The notes beneath the pieces were generated by a model, which worked only from the letters and a program-made list of their open reading frames with translations, was not told the origin of the DNA and searched no databases. This document shows, piece after piece, positions 6,907-14,657 of a stretch of 21,521 nt of DNA. The first letter of the stretch is position 1. Every line of letters starts with the position of its first letter. The position numbers were made by a program, and so were the translations under genes. Source of the stretch: an uncultured Eubacteriales bacterium (GTDB lineage Bacteria > Bacillota > Clostridia > Oscillospirales > Acutalibacteraceae); assembly GCA_934667845.1 (NCBI GenBank), contig CAKUMQ010000045.1, forward strand, positions 1 to 21,521, read 5' to 3'.

Positions 6907-7926
6907 ATGCGGCGGATCGGCGGGCTGTTGGCGGCAGTCATGGTGCTGCTGCGCCTGACGGGCTGCCGCGCGCAGACTCCCGCCTATTCCGAAACGGCTT
7001 ACGACCTGTTCGACACCGTGACGACATTCACGGCGTATACCGACAGCGCCGCCGCGTTTGAGCGGCTGAAGGGCATCTGCCGGGATGAGCTTGCCGTCTG
7101 CCATCAGCTGTTCAATATTTACGGGGCGGAGCCTGCAAAAGAGGGCAGTCTCGCGGCGCTGAATGCGGCGGCGGGAAAAGGTGCGGTCACTTTAGATGGG
7201 CGCGTCTGCGCGCTGCTTGATCTGGGCGAATGGGGATACCGGCAGACAAACGGGCGGCTGAATCTGCTGCTCGGACCGGCGCTGCGGCTGTGGCACGACT
7301 GCCGCGAGCAAGCCGAAAACGGCGGCGCGGCGGTGCTGCCGGATGCCCGGGCGCTGGCACAGGCGCTGCGGCTCAGCGCGCCGGATAACCTGACCCGCAG
7401 CGGCGATACCGCCGCGCTTGCCGCCGGGGCATCGCTGGATGCCGGTGCGGTCGGCAAGGGGCTGGCGGTCGAGCGCGCGGCGCAGCTTCTGGAGACAGAG
7501 GGGTGCGTCGGACTGATCAACGCGGGCGGCGCGGTGCGCACGATGGGCGAAAAGCCGGACGGCACAAAGTGGAAGGTGCGCATTGCGCATACGCTTGAAA
7601 ATGACACCAAGACGCTCGATATCCGCGTCGGGGCGCATGTTGCCGTCTCCACCAGCGGCGACTATCAGCGCACCTATCGCGTGGACGGGGTGGATTATGC
7701 GCATATTATCGACCCCGCCGACGGCTATCCGCCGCGGCATATGCGCGCCGTGACGGTGATCTGCGCCGACGCGGGACAGGCGGATGCGCTGTCTACGGCG
7801 CTGTTCGTGATGCCGGTCGATGACGCGCTGGCGCTGGCGGATGCGCTCGACGGCGTGGAGGCCGTGGTGCTGGATAACGAGGAAAACTGGCGGTACAGCG
7901 CGGGCTTTTCCGCGTATCTGCCGTGA
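6907..7926 (+). CDS. apbE: FAD:protein FMN transferase (ApbE family)
   Basis: A 339-residue ApbE-family lipoprotein with lipobox LTGC (Cys20). The enzyme acts outside the membrane, transferring FMN from FAD to a Thr or Ser of target proteins such as RnfG/NqrC subunits and FMN_bind-domain carriers. Visible family motifs are the ETAYDLFDTVTTFTAY start of the mature domain, DAGAVGKGLAVERAA, GLINAGGAVRTMG and, late in the protein, YAHIIDPADGYPP with DAGQADALSTALFVM, which hold the metal and FAD contacts. The ATG at 6907 is chosen over one 60 nt upstream because TTAGGAGGGG precedes it and the signal peptide starts there. An Arg at position 16 interrupts the hydrophobic region of the signal peptide, which is slightly unusual. 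The next gene starts within its stop codon. Confidence 0.93.
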   Translation: MRRIGGLLAAVMVLLRLTGCRAQTPAYSETAYDLFDTVTTFTAYTDSAAAFERLKGICRDELAVCHQLFNIYGAEPAKEGSLAALNAAAGKGAVTLDGRVCALLDLGEWGYRQTNGRLNLLLGPALRLWHDCREQAENGGAAVLPDARALAQALRLSAPDNLTRSGDTAALAAGASLDAGAVGKGLAVERAAQLLETEGCVGLINAGGAVRTMGEKPDGTKWKVRIAHTLENDTKTLDIRVGAHVAVSTSGDYQRTYRVDGVDYAHIIDPADGYPPRHMRAVTVICADAGQADALSTALFVMPVDDALALADALDGVEAVVLDNEENWRYSAGFSAYLP

Positions 7927-8315
7927 GCCGCGCGGTATCGCGGAGCGAGCTGTCGCTTCGCCGCGCCGATGCGGTGCTGATCGCGGCGGTGATCTGTCTG
8001 GCGCTGCTGTGCGGGATCGGAATGCTGTTTGGACGGCAGGGCAAAAGCGTGACCGTTGCGGTGGACGGCAAAGCTGTCGCCGTTTATCCGCTCGATGAGG
8101 ACCGCGAGGTGTGGCTGACCGGTTACGACGGAGGGAAAAACCGCCTGGTGATCAGCGACGGCGCGGCGAGAATTGCTGAAGCGGACTGCAAAGACGGGCT
8201 TTGCGCCCGCCATGCCGCTGTGTCGCGGGTCGGCGATGTGATCATTTGTCTGCCGCATCGGCTGACGATGACGGTGGAGGGCGCGGGCGAAGCGCCGGAT
8301 GCCGTTATAGCCTAG
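7923..8315 (+). CDS. NusG domain II protein, EetA-like
   Basis: A 130-residue protein with an N-terminal basic stretch, one transmembrane helix (about residues 18-37) and an extracytoplasmic NusG domain II-like fold ending in NRLVISDG, DCKDGLC and ICLPHRLTMTVEG. The cysteine pattern (two in DCKDGLC, one before LPH) is the usual one for this family. Members sit beside ApbE and Gx-transporter genes in many Bacillota; in extracellular electron transfer loci the equivalent gene is called eetA (from memory, function inferred). The start is taken as GTG at 7923, overlapping the apbE stop (GTGA). No strong ribosome-binding site precedes it, consistent with translational coupling. The name refers only to a fold: it is not the transcription factor NusG. 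Confidence 0.85.
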   Translation: MSRAVSRSELSLRRADAVLIAAVICLALLCGIGMLFGRQGKSVTVAVDGKAVAVYPLDEDREVWLTGYDGGKNRLVISDGAARIAEADCKDGLCARHAAVSRVGDVIICLPHRLTMTVEGAGEAPDAVIA

Positions 8316-8338
8316 ATATACACCGGGGAGGGAGCGCA

Positions 8339-8866
8339 TTGGCGGGACGGATCGCGAAAAACGGGCTGCTGCTCGCGCTGGCGTTTCTGTGCAGCTATCT
8401 GGAGGCTTTTCTGCCCTCTCCCGCCGCACTGCCCGGCTTTAAGCTGGGGCTTGCGAATCTGCCGGTCGTGATCGCCCTCTATCTTGACGGGCTGCCGACG
8501 GCGACGGCGGTATCCTTTTTGCGCATCGGGCTGATGGGGCTGACGTTTTCCGCCCCGTCGACCATCCTGTTCGGATTGGCAGGCGGCGTGTGCAGCCTGC
8601 TGTGCATGACGCTCTGCCGCAAAAGCGGACGCTTTAGTGTGGTGGGGGTCAGTGCCGCCGGCGGGGCGGCGCACAACCTCGGTCAGTGTCTGGCGGCGCT
8701 GACCGTGCTGACACCGGAGAGCATCGGGCGTCTCTGCCCGTTTTTGACCGCCGCGGGCTGTGCGGCGGGCGCGGCGATCGGGGGCGTGTGTCTGCCGATC
8801 CTGCGGCGGCTCCTGCTGCCAAACGGCGAAAAGCCGCACGGGTATCCGGATGCCGGCATAGACTGA
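8339..8866 (+). CDS. Gx transporter family membrane protein, EetB-like
   Basis: A 175-residue polytopic membrane protein of the Gx_transp family (Pfam's heptaprenyl diphosphate synthase component I). It starts with a hydrophobic helix (GLLLALAFLCSYLEAFLP), then the family motif PGFKLGLANLPVVIAL, then GLMGLTFSAPSTILFGLAGG and further helices; about five are predicted by eye. The start is TTG at 8339, chosen because GGGGAGGG lies 6-9 nt upstream and the family N-terminus begins there. It follows the EetA-like gene by 23 nt. In electron-transfer loci this family corresponds to EetB, thought to move electrons from membrane quinol towards extracytoplasmic flavins. The older label as a prenyl diphosphate synthase subunit is doubtful for a membrane protein of this kind. 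Confidence 0.85.
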   Translation: MAGRIAKNGLLLALAFLCSYLEAFLPSPAALPGFKLGLANLPVVIALYLDGLPTATAVSFLRIGLMGLTFSAPSTILFGLAGGVCSLLCMTLCRKSGRFSVVGVSAAGGAAHNLGQCLAALTVLTPESIGRLCPFLTAAGCAAGAAIGGVCLPILRRLLLPNGEKPHGYPDAGID

Positions 8867-8904
8867 GAATAACGACCTGTATAGAGTGAAAGGGGCTTTG
8901 AGGA

Positions 8905-9744
8905 ATGGACTATTCCGAGATCGAGGCGGCGCTGCTGGCGCCGGATCCGGCGGGGCAGATCCGGCCGCACGACGCGGCGTCGGTTCCCGACCGAAAGGCG
9001 ATCATCGACCTGCTTAAAGAGCTGCAGACCCTGCTGTTCCCGGGGTATTACCGCCGCGAGGGCGGGCATGTGCCGTCAGTCGGCGAGCAGCTTGCGCATA
9101 TTGCCGCGGGGCTGACCCGTCAGATCGACGCGGCGTGCCGCTTTGCGGGCGGCGACGCGCAGGGGTGCGAGCCGGAGGCACTCTGCGACGCCTTCATACG
9201 GGAGCTGCCGCATATCCGCCACCTGCTGCTAAAGGATATCGAGGCCCTGTACGCCGGGGACCCGGCGGCGAGCTGCCGCGAAGAGGTGCTTTTGTGCTAT
9301 CCCGGCTTTTATGCGATCTCCATCTACCGGATGGCGCACCTTCTGTATACGCTGCGGGTGCCGCTGCTGCCCCGCATCATGACCGAATACGCCCATGAAA
9401 AGACCGGGATCGACATCCACGCGGGGGCGACGATCGGGGAATATTTCTTTATCGACCACGGCACCGGTATTGTCGTCGGCGAGACCACGGTCATCGGCGA
9501 CCATGTGAAGCTGTATCAGGGCGTGACGCTCGGGGCGAAGAGCTTTGAGCTGGACGAAAACGGCAACCCCGTGAAGAATATCAAGCGCCATCCGAATATC
9601 GGCAGCCATGTGATCATCTATGCCAATGCGACGATCCTCGGCGGCTCCACCACGATCGGCGACGGCTGCACGATCGGCGGCAACGTCTGGCTCACCCATT
9701 CCGTCGAGCCGGGACAGGTCGTGTATTATTCCGAGAAAAAATAA
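8905..9744 (+). CDS. cysE: Serine O-acetyltransferase (EpsC-type CysE)
   Basis: A 279-residue serine acetyltransferase. It converts L-serine and acetyl-CoA to O-acetylserine, the first step of cysteine synthesis, in the cytoplasm. The N-terminal helical domain (to about residue 165) is followed by a left-handed beta-helix of hexapeptide repeats. The catalytic Asp184-His185 pair lies in FIDHGTGIVVGET, and YQGVTLGAKSF contains the acetyl-CoA side. The length and the long helical N-terminus fit the EpsC-type subfamily. The ATG at 8905 has AAAGGGG (8889-8895) nine bases upstream. It lies 38 nt after the EetB-like gene with no clear own promoter, so it may be read from upstream. No cysteine synthase (cysK) is next to it. 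A bidirectional terminator follows. Confidence 0.92.
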   Translation: MDYSEIEAALLAPDPAGQIRPHDAASVPDRKAIIDLLKELQTLLFPGYYRREGGHVPSVGEQLAHIAAGLTRQIDAACRFAGGDAQGCEPEALCDAFIRELPHIRHLLLKDIEALYAGDPAASCREEVLLCYPGFYAISIYRMAHLLYTLRVPLLPRIMTEYAHEKTGIDIHAGATIGEYFFIDHGTGIVVGETTVIGDHVKLYQGVTLGAKSFELDENGNPVKNIKRHPNIGSHVIIYANATILGGSTTIGDGCTIGGNVWLTHSVEPGQVVYYSEKK

Positions 9745-9756
9745 GGCTCTGCGCCG

Positions 9757-9800
9757 CAAAAAAACAAGCGGGTCGGGACAGCACCCGATCCGCTTGTTTG
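9757..9800. terminator. Bidirectional terminator between cysE and DMT permease gene
   Basis: A 14-bp stem, ACAAGCGGGTCGGG (9764-9777) with CCCGATCCGCTTGT (9784-9797), with one G-T wobble and a 6-nt loop. A seven-base A-run upstream provides the T-run for the minus-strand DMT gene, and TTG follows on the plus strand. It ends immediately before the minus-strand stop at 9802. Confidence 0.88.
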
Positions 9801-9801
9801 C

Positions 9802-10686
9802 TTACAGTCCGAGCAGCAGCACGGCAAGAATGCCGATCGCCATGCCGACCCACTGCCGCTTTGTCGGCCGCTCACGGAAAATGAGCACGGCAGCCAAAAG
9901 TGATAGCAGCAGTCCGCCGCCGTTGACAATGGGGAAAAAAACGGCGCTGTTCATGGCGCCCGAGAGATAGAGGTTGATCTTGTTCGGGAGCGTCACACCG
10001 ACGCTGACCGCGGCGGCAAGCCAGAAATTCTGGCGGCGGGGAGAGAAGGAGCAGGTGACCCGCTGCCCGCGCTTTCGCCCGATCAGGAACAGAACAGCAT
10101 TGCCGAGGACGGAAACCGCAAACGCGATCAGCAAAAAGGCATCCGATTCCTGCCGGAAAGGGGAGGACTGGTGTATCTTCTGCAAAATGCCGATCACACC
10201 GCCTGCCAGAAAGCCGACGGCACAGTGGATCAGCCACGGAACCGAAATGGCGCGGCCGCGGTCGCCCTTGACAGCCAGCGGGAGCATGACGAGCATCAGC
10301 ACAATGCCCACGCCCTGCAGCGGGGAGATCTGTTCATGCCAAATGATCGCTCCGGACAGCGCCGGTACGATCATGTTTGAGGTGACGATCACGGTGGACA
10401 GTCCCATCGGACCGCAGGCGAGCATTTGTGTACCGGCGATCGTTCCCGCAAGCGTCAGCAAGCCGAACAGCGTGCCGAGCGCGGCGGTGAACAGAGAGCA
10501 GGCATAGCTTTCCGCCATGATCAGAAGCTCGAAAAAAACGAAGAGAAGCGTCAGCAGCGAAAAGGCAGAGATATTGGCGGAGGATTTTCCGTCGCTTTTC
10601 CCGAAGCGGTTGCGCAGACAGCTGCCGAGTAGCGTCGCGGACATGGAGAGGACAAGCAGCAGATAAGGGGGGATACCGGTCATCAT
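9802..10686 (-). CDS. DMT-superfamily (EamA-type) permease
   Basis: A 294-residue membrane protein with about ten hydrophobic helices arranged as two EamA repeats. Each repeat ends in the typical pattern: WHEQISPLQGVGIVLMLVMLP in the first half and FRERPTKRQWVGMAIGILAVLLLGL-type residues at the C-terminus. Drug/metabolite transporters export or import small metabolites, amino acids or nucleotide sugars; the substrate cannot be inferred here. Two adjacent ATGs (10686 and 10683) are possible starts; GGGAGGT lies upstream of both. The gene is monocistronic, with a near-consensus promoter about 55 nt upstream and a terminator just beyond its stop. It is divergent from addA. Confidence 0.85.
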   Translation of the reverse strand: MMTGIPPYLLLVLSMSATLLGSCLRNRFGKSDGKSSANISAFSLLTLLFVFFELLIMAESYACSLFTAALGTLFGLLTLAGTIAGTQMLACGPMGLSTVIVTSNMIVPALSGAIIWHEQISPLQGVGIVLMLVMLPLAVKGDRGRAISVPWLIHCAVGFLAGGVIGILQKIHQSSPFRQESDAFLLIAFAVSVLGNAVLFLIGRKRGQRVTCSFSPRRQNFWLAAAVSVGVTLPNKINLYLSGAMNSAVFFPIVNGGGLLLSLLAAVLIFRERPTKRQWVGMAIGILAVLLLGL

Positions 10687-10739
10687 GGATGAGACCTCCC
10701 GTTTGGTTTCGGCAGATTACCTTTTTGTCGGCGTGGAGA

Positions 10740-10768
10740 AGTATATCACGCAAAAAAACAAATGTCAA
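10740..10768 (-). promoter_or_regulatory. Promoter of the DMT permease gene
   Basis: Minus strand: consensus TTGACA (10763-10768), 17-nt spacer containing a T-run, and TATACT (10740-10745). It is the best match to a housekeeping promoter in the window and lies about 54 nt upstream of the permease start. I see no equally clear promoter for the divergent addA gene. Confidence 0.85.
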
Positions 10769-10848
10769 TGGTGTAAATTCAGATAAAAGGCGGAGTTTGT
10801 TGTGTTTTTTCGCAAAATAGGAACATGCCGCCGCAGGGAGGCTTGACC

Positions 10849-13800
10849 GTGCAGGCAACGGAGTGGACAAAGGAACAGGAACAGTGTATCTATGCAGACG
10901 GCGGGACGCTTTTGGTGTCGGCGGCGGCGGGTTCGGGCAAGACCACGGTGCTCGTGCGGCGGATCATTGAAAAGGTGATCCGGGAAAAGGATCCGGTCGA
11001 TATTGATCGGCTGCTGGTCGTGACGTTTACGCGCGCGGCGGCGGCGGAGATGAAGCAGCGCCTGACTGCGGCGCTCTCGGCGGCGCTTGCCGAGAATCCG
11101 ACCGACAGCCGCCTTTTGCGGCAGCAGATGCTTCTGCCCCGCGCCGCCATCAGCACGGTGGACGGCTTCTGCACCACGCTTGTGCGCGAGCAGTTTCACC
11201 GGCTTGCCCTGTCGCCCCGCTTCAAGGTCGGGGAGGAGGGCGAGCTGCGCCTGCTGCGCGAGGAGGCGCTGACCGAGACCGTTGAGCAGCTGTATGCCGA
11301 GGGGGACACGGCGTTTCGCGAGCTGTCGGCGCTGCTCGGCTCGGGGCGCAGCGACGCCGGCGTTGCGGACACGATCGGCAAGCTCTATGACTGTATTCAG
11401 GCACATCCGTTTCCCCTGAGGTGGCTCGATGAGCTGCAAAAGCCGTATACGCAGCTTTTGCCGATCGCCGAAACGCCGTGGGGGCGCATTGCCGCCGCCC
11501 AGTTTGCGGCGGAGGTGAACAGCTGCCTTGCCGTCAGCCGGTCGGCGATGACGGCGGCGCAGTCGGATGAGCAGCTGACGGCGTGTTATCTTCCCGCCAT
11601 ACAGGAGGCGGCGCTGGCACTTGAGGAGCTGTCGGACAGGCTCTCTGCCTTAAGCTGGGACGAGCGGCAGCGGCTTGCCGCGGCGCTGCCGCAGCCGTCG
11701 CTGCGCGCCGTGCGCAAGCCGGCGGATGAGGCGCTGAAAAACCGCGTACAGGCGCAGTGGAATCAGCTGAAAAAGCGGATGAAGGCGCTGCCGTCGCTGC
11801 TTTGCTGCTCCGAAACGGAATATGCCGAGGACCGGGCGGCACAGCGGCCGCTTATCGAGGCGCTCTGTCGGGCGGTCAGCCGGTTTTCCGCCGCCTTTAC
11901 GGAGAAAAAGCGGCAGCGCGACCTGTTGGATTTTGCCGACCTCGAGCATTTGGCGCTGTCGCTTCTCGTCACGCCGGAGGAGGACGGCACCATGACGCCG
12001 ACGCCGCTGGCGCAGGAGCTGTCGGCGCAGTATGACGAGATCATGGTGGACGAATATCAGGACACCAACGCCGCGCAGGATGCGCTGTTTTCCGCCCTGT
12101 CGCGGCAGGAGCAGAACCTCTTTATGGTCGGCGACGTCAAGCAGAGCATCTACGGCTTCCGGCAGGCGATGCCGGAGCTGTTTTTGGGGCGGCGTGACCG
12201 CTATCCGCAGTTTGACGGCAACCACTTTCCCGGCACGATTCTGCTCGGACATAATTTCCGCTCCCGCCGCGAGGTGACGGACGGCGTAAACGCGCTGTTT
12301 CGCCAGCTGATGATGCGGGAGACCGGCGGCATTGTCTATGATGAGCGGGAGGAGCTTGTCCCCGGCGCTAAGCAGTATGCGCCGCGGGAGGGGTATGAGC
12401 CGGAGCTGTGGATCGTGTCCGGGCGGCCGGAGGCAGAGGACAGCCGCGACGCGGCAGAGGCACGGCTGATCGCGGAGCGCATCCGCGCGCTTTGCCAAAC
12501 GCTGACCGTGACCGAAAAGACCGGCGAGCGTCCGGCGCGATACAGCGATTTCTGCATCCTGCTCCGCGCCGCCAATGCCCACGGCAACGCCTATGCCGAC
12601 GAGCTGATCCGGCAGGGGATTCCGGCAGTCACCGACAAGGGCGGCGGCTTTTTCGAGGCGTCCGAGGTGCTTTTGGCGCTGTCGCTGCTGCGCCTGATCC
12701 ACAACCCCCTGCAGGAGGTGCCGCTTTTGGCGGCACTGCTGTCTCCGGTCGGTGGACTGCTGCCCGACGATCTGGCGGTTATCCGGGCAGCGGCGCCGCA
12801 TGAGCCGCTGTGGCTTGCCCTGCGCAGGGCGGCGCAGCAAAAGGATGCGCTCGGCGAAAAATGCGCGGCGTTTACGGCGCTTTTGCAGCGTATGCGGATC
12901 CTGGCAGCCGCCTCGCCTGCCGATCGGCTGATTGCCCGCCTGTATGAGGAGACGGGGCTGCTGCTGCGCGAGGCGGCGCGGCCGCACGGCGAACGGCGGG
13001 TCGCCAATCTGCGGCTTTTGCAGGAATATGCCGCGCGCTGCGAGCAAAACGGACAGCGCGGTCTTGCGGCGTTTATGCGGTATATGGATCGGATGTCGGA
13101 GCGGGAATCCTCGCTGCCGTCTGCGGCGCTGACGTCGGGAGAGGCGGATGCCGTGCGGGTGATGAGCATTCACCGGTCAAAGGGACTTGAATTCCCGTTC
13201 GTGTTTGTTGCGGGGCTGGGCGGCAGCTTCAACAACGAATACACCAGAAGCAAGGTGCTTCTGCACGCGGAATGCGGGATCGGCATGATCCGCCGCGATC
13301 CGGAGACACTCGTCGAGCATACAACGCTGCCGCTTGTGGGCGTGCGGCAGGCGGTGCGCCGCAGCAGCCGCACCGAGGAGCTGCGCGTGCTGTATGTGGC
13401 GCTGACGCGGGCAAAGGAGAAGCTGATCTTGGTGACGTCGGTCACAAAGCCGGACAAGCGGCTCTCCGAGCTGTCGGCTTCGCTCGGCGATGGTCCGACG
13501 CTGCCGGCGCACCTGATACTGGATGCGTCCGGAATGAGTGACTGGATCCTGGCGGCGATGCTGCGGCATCCCTCCGGCGGAGTGCTGCGGCAGGCGGCTG
13601 GCTGGCAGGATCCGCCGCCGTGTCTGGAGGAGGCGCAGAGGTGGCGGGTCGAGCTTGTGCCGCCGCCCCCGCTCGACGAAGCGGAGGAAGAGACGCTTCC
13701 GCCCCGTCCGGAGGCGGACGCCGCGCTCGTGCAGGCGCTTTGCGCGCGCATGGCGTATGAGTATCCCTATCGGACTCTCGGGGAGATTCCTGCCAAGGCG

Positions 13801-14412
13801 GCGGCTTCGGCGCTGTCGCACCGGCACGCCGATGCCGCATTGGTCTCTGTTTCGCGTCCGGCATTTCTCGGCAAGAGCGGGCTGACGCCGGCAGAGCGCG
13901 GCACGGCAATGCATCAGTTTATGCAGCTCTCGCGCTATGCCGATGCCGCAGCGGATCTCGAGGGTGAGATACGCCGCCTGACCGAGGAGAGGTTTCTGTC
14001 AAAGGAGCAGGCGGACAGCCTGTCCCGTCCCCGCCTGCGCGCGTTTTTCCAAAGCCCGCTCTATCGGCGGATGGCGGCTTCCCCCCTCTGTCTGCGGGAA
14101 TATCCGTTCACCGTGACTGTCCCGGCGGAGCAGCTCGATCCCGTTCGTGCGGCAGCGCTGCCGCCGCAGGCGCGGCAGGAACCGGTTGTGGTGCAGGGCA
14201 TCGCGGACTGCCTGTTTGAGGAAAACGGCAGACTGGTAATCGTGGATTATAAGACCGACCGTGTGCAGGAGGCGCAGGAGCTTTGTGACCGCTACCGGCA
14301 GCAGCTTCTCTGGTATGCCTATGCCCTGCGGCAGATTCGCGGCGCCGAGGTGGCGGAATGTCTTTTGTATTCCTTTGCGCTGGGAGAGACGGTGTCGGTT
14401 CCGCTGTCATAA
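10849..14412 (+). CDS. addA: ATP-dependent helicase/nuclease AddA subunit
   Basis: A 1187-residue AddA (RexA-type) protein: a UvrD-like SF1 helicase with a C-terminal RecB-family nuclease. Helicase motifs in order are Walker A SAAAGSGKTT (Lys31), VVTFTRAAAAEM, motif II VDEYQDTNAAQ, motif III MVGDVKQSIYGFRQA, motif IV LGHNFRSR, motif V SIHRSKGLEFPFV and motif VI LYVALTRAKEKL. The nuclease core is VIVDYKTDRV with Asp1133 and Lys1135. With AddB it processes double-strand breaks for RecA loading. The start is GTG at 10849: AGGGAGG (10835-10841) lies seven bases upstream, whereas the in-frame ATG at 10825 has only AGGA almost touching it. addB, normally just upstream, is absent; the upstream neighbour is a divergent permease gene. 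Confidence 0.94.
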   Translation: MQATEWTKEQEQCIYADGGTLLVSAAAGSGKTTVLVRRIIEKVIREKDPVDIDRLLVVTFTRAAAAEMKQRLTAALSAALAENPTDSRLLRQQMLLPRAAISTVDGFCTTLVREQFHRLALSPRFKVGEEGELRLLREEALTETVEQLYAEGDTAFRELSALLGSGRSDAGVADTIGKLYDCIQAHPFPLRWLDELQKPYTQLLPIAETPWGRIAAAQFAAEVNSCLAVSRSAMTAAQSDEQLTACYLPAIQEAALALEELSDRLSALSWDERQRLAAALPQPSLRAVRKPADEALKNRVQAQWNQLKKRMKALPSLLCCSETEYAEDRAAQRPLIEALCRAVSRFSAAFTEKKRQRDLLDFADLEHLALSLLVTPEEDGTMTPTPLAQELSAQYDEIMVDEYQDTNAAQDALFSALSRQEQNLFMVGDVKQSIYGFRQAMPELFLGRRDRYPQFDGNHFPGTILLGHNFRSRREVTDGVNALFRQLMMRETGGIVYDEREELVPGAKQYAPREGYEPELWIVSGRPEAEDSRDAAEARLIAERIRALCQTLTVTEKTGERPARYSDFCILLRAANAHGNAYADELIRQGIPAVTDKGGGFFEASEVLLALSLLRLIHNPLQEVPLLAALLSPVGGLLPDDLAVIRAAAPHEPLWLALRRAAQQKDALGEKCAAFTALLQRMRILAAASPADRLIARLYEETGLLLREAARPHGERRVANLRLLQEYAARCEQNGQRGLAAFMRYMDRMSERESSLPSAALTSGEADAVRVMSIHRSKGLEFPFVFVAGLGGSFNNEYTRSKVLLHAECGIGMIRRDPETLVEHTTLPLVGVRQAVRRSSRTEELRVLYVALTRAKEKLILVTSVTKPDKRLSELSASLGDGPTLPAHLILDASGMSDWILAAMLRHPSGGVLRQAAGWQDPPPCLEEAQRWRVELVPPPPLDEAEEETLPPRPEADAALVQALCARMAYEYPYRTLGEIPAKAAASALSHRHADAALVSVSRPAFLGKSGLTPAERGTAMHQFMQLSRYADAAADLEGEIRRLTEERFLSKEQADSLSRPRLRAFFQSPLYRRMAASPLCLREYPFTVTVPAEQLDPVRAAALPPQARQEPVVVQGIADCLFEENGRLVIVDYKTDRVQEAQELCDRYRQQLLWYAYALRQIRGAEVAECLLYSFALGETVSVPLS

Positions 14413-14657
14413 AAAATGAAAAAATTACCGCACGCTTTTTTGCATGTTTTCCGCCGCTTGCGGACAGGCTAACAAGGCGTCATACCGGGTCGGCTGCGGA
14501 AAACAGACCGCGCGAAAATCCCGAAAAAACACAAGGCGGCAGGACGGTCCGACGGGCAGTTCTGCCGCTTTGCCGTTTGCGGGCAGGGCAAAAAGCGCGG
14601 GGATTCCGCCCCGCCTTTGGCATGACGTGCGAAAATGGGTGGGAAAGGAGAAGCCAT
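14413..14657 (+). other. 245-nt intergenic region with hairpin potential
   Basis: No gene is recognised between addA and the lipoprotein gene. It begins with A- and T-rich stretches after the addA stop. It contains a GC-rich inverted repeat, GCGGGG (14597-14602) with CCCCGC (14609-14614), plus a looser pair around 14562-14586. No tRNA, SRP, RNase P or familiar riboswitch pattern was recognised, and no convincing promoter was found. It may hold the leader of the lipoprotein gene. Confidence 0.4.

Noticed and set aside
6907..8315. NusG-domain annotation suggesting a transcription elongation factor
   Set aside because: The protein has an N-terminal transmembrane helix, lacks the NGN domain and KOW motif, and sits in a redox operon. 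Only the domain II-like fold is shared.
8339..8866. Heptaprenyl diphosphate synthase subunit I as the function of the Gx-family protein
   Set aside because: It is an integral membrane protein with no prenyl synthase motifs and no catalytic partner subunit nearby. The context favours the EetB-like reading.
11650..13173. Roughly 500-codon minus-strand open frame within addA
   Set aside because: All AddA helicase motifs are intact on the plus strand across this stretch. The antisense product is compositionally biased (Arg/Gln/Leu).
14358..14657. Open frame joining the end of addA to the lipoprotein gene, suggesting a longer lipoprotein precursor
   Set aside because: The ATG at 14658 has an AAAGGAG site at ideal spacing and is followed at once by a proper lipoprotein signal. 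The upstream extension overlaps addA and has no signal.
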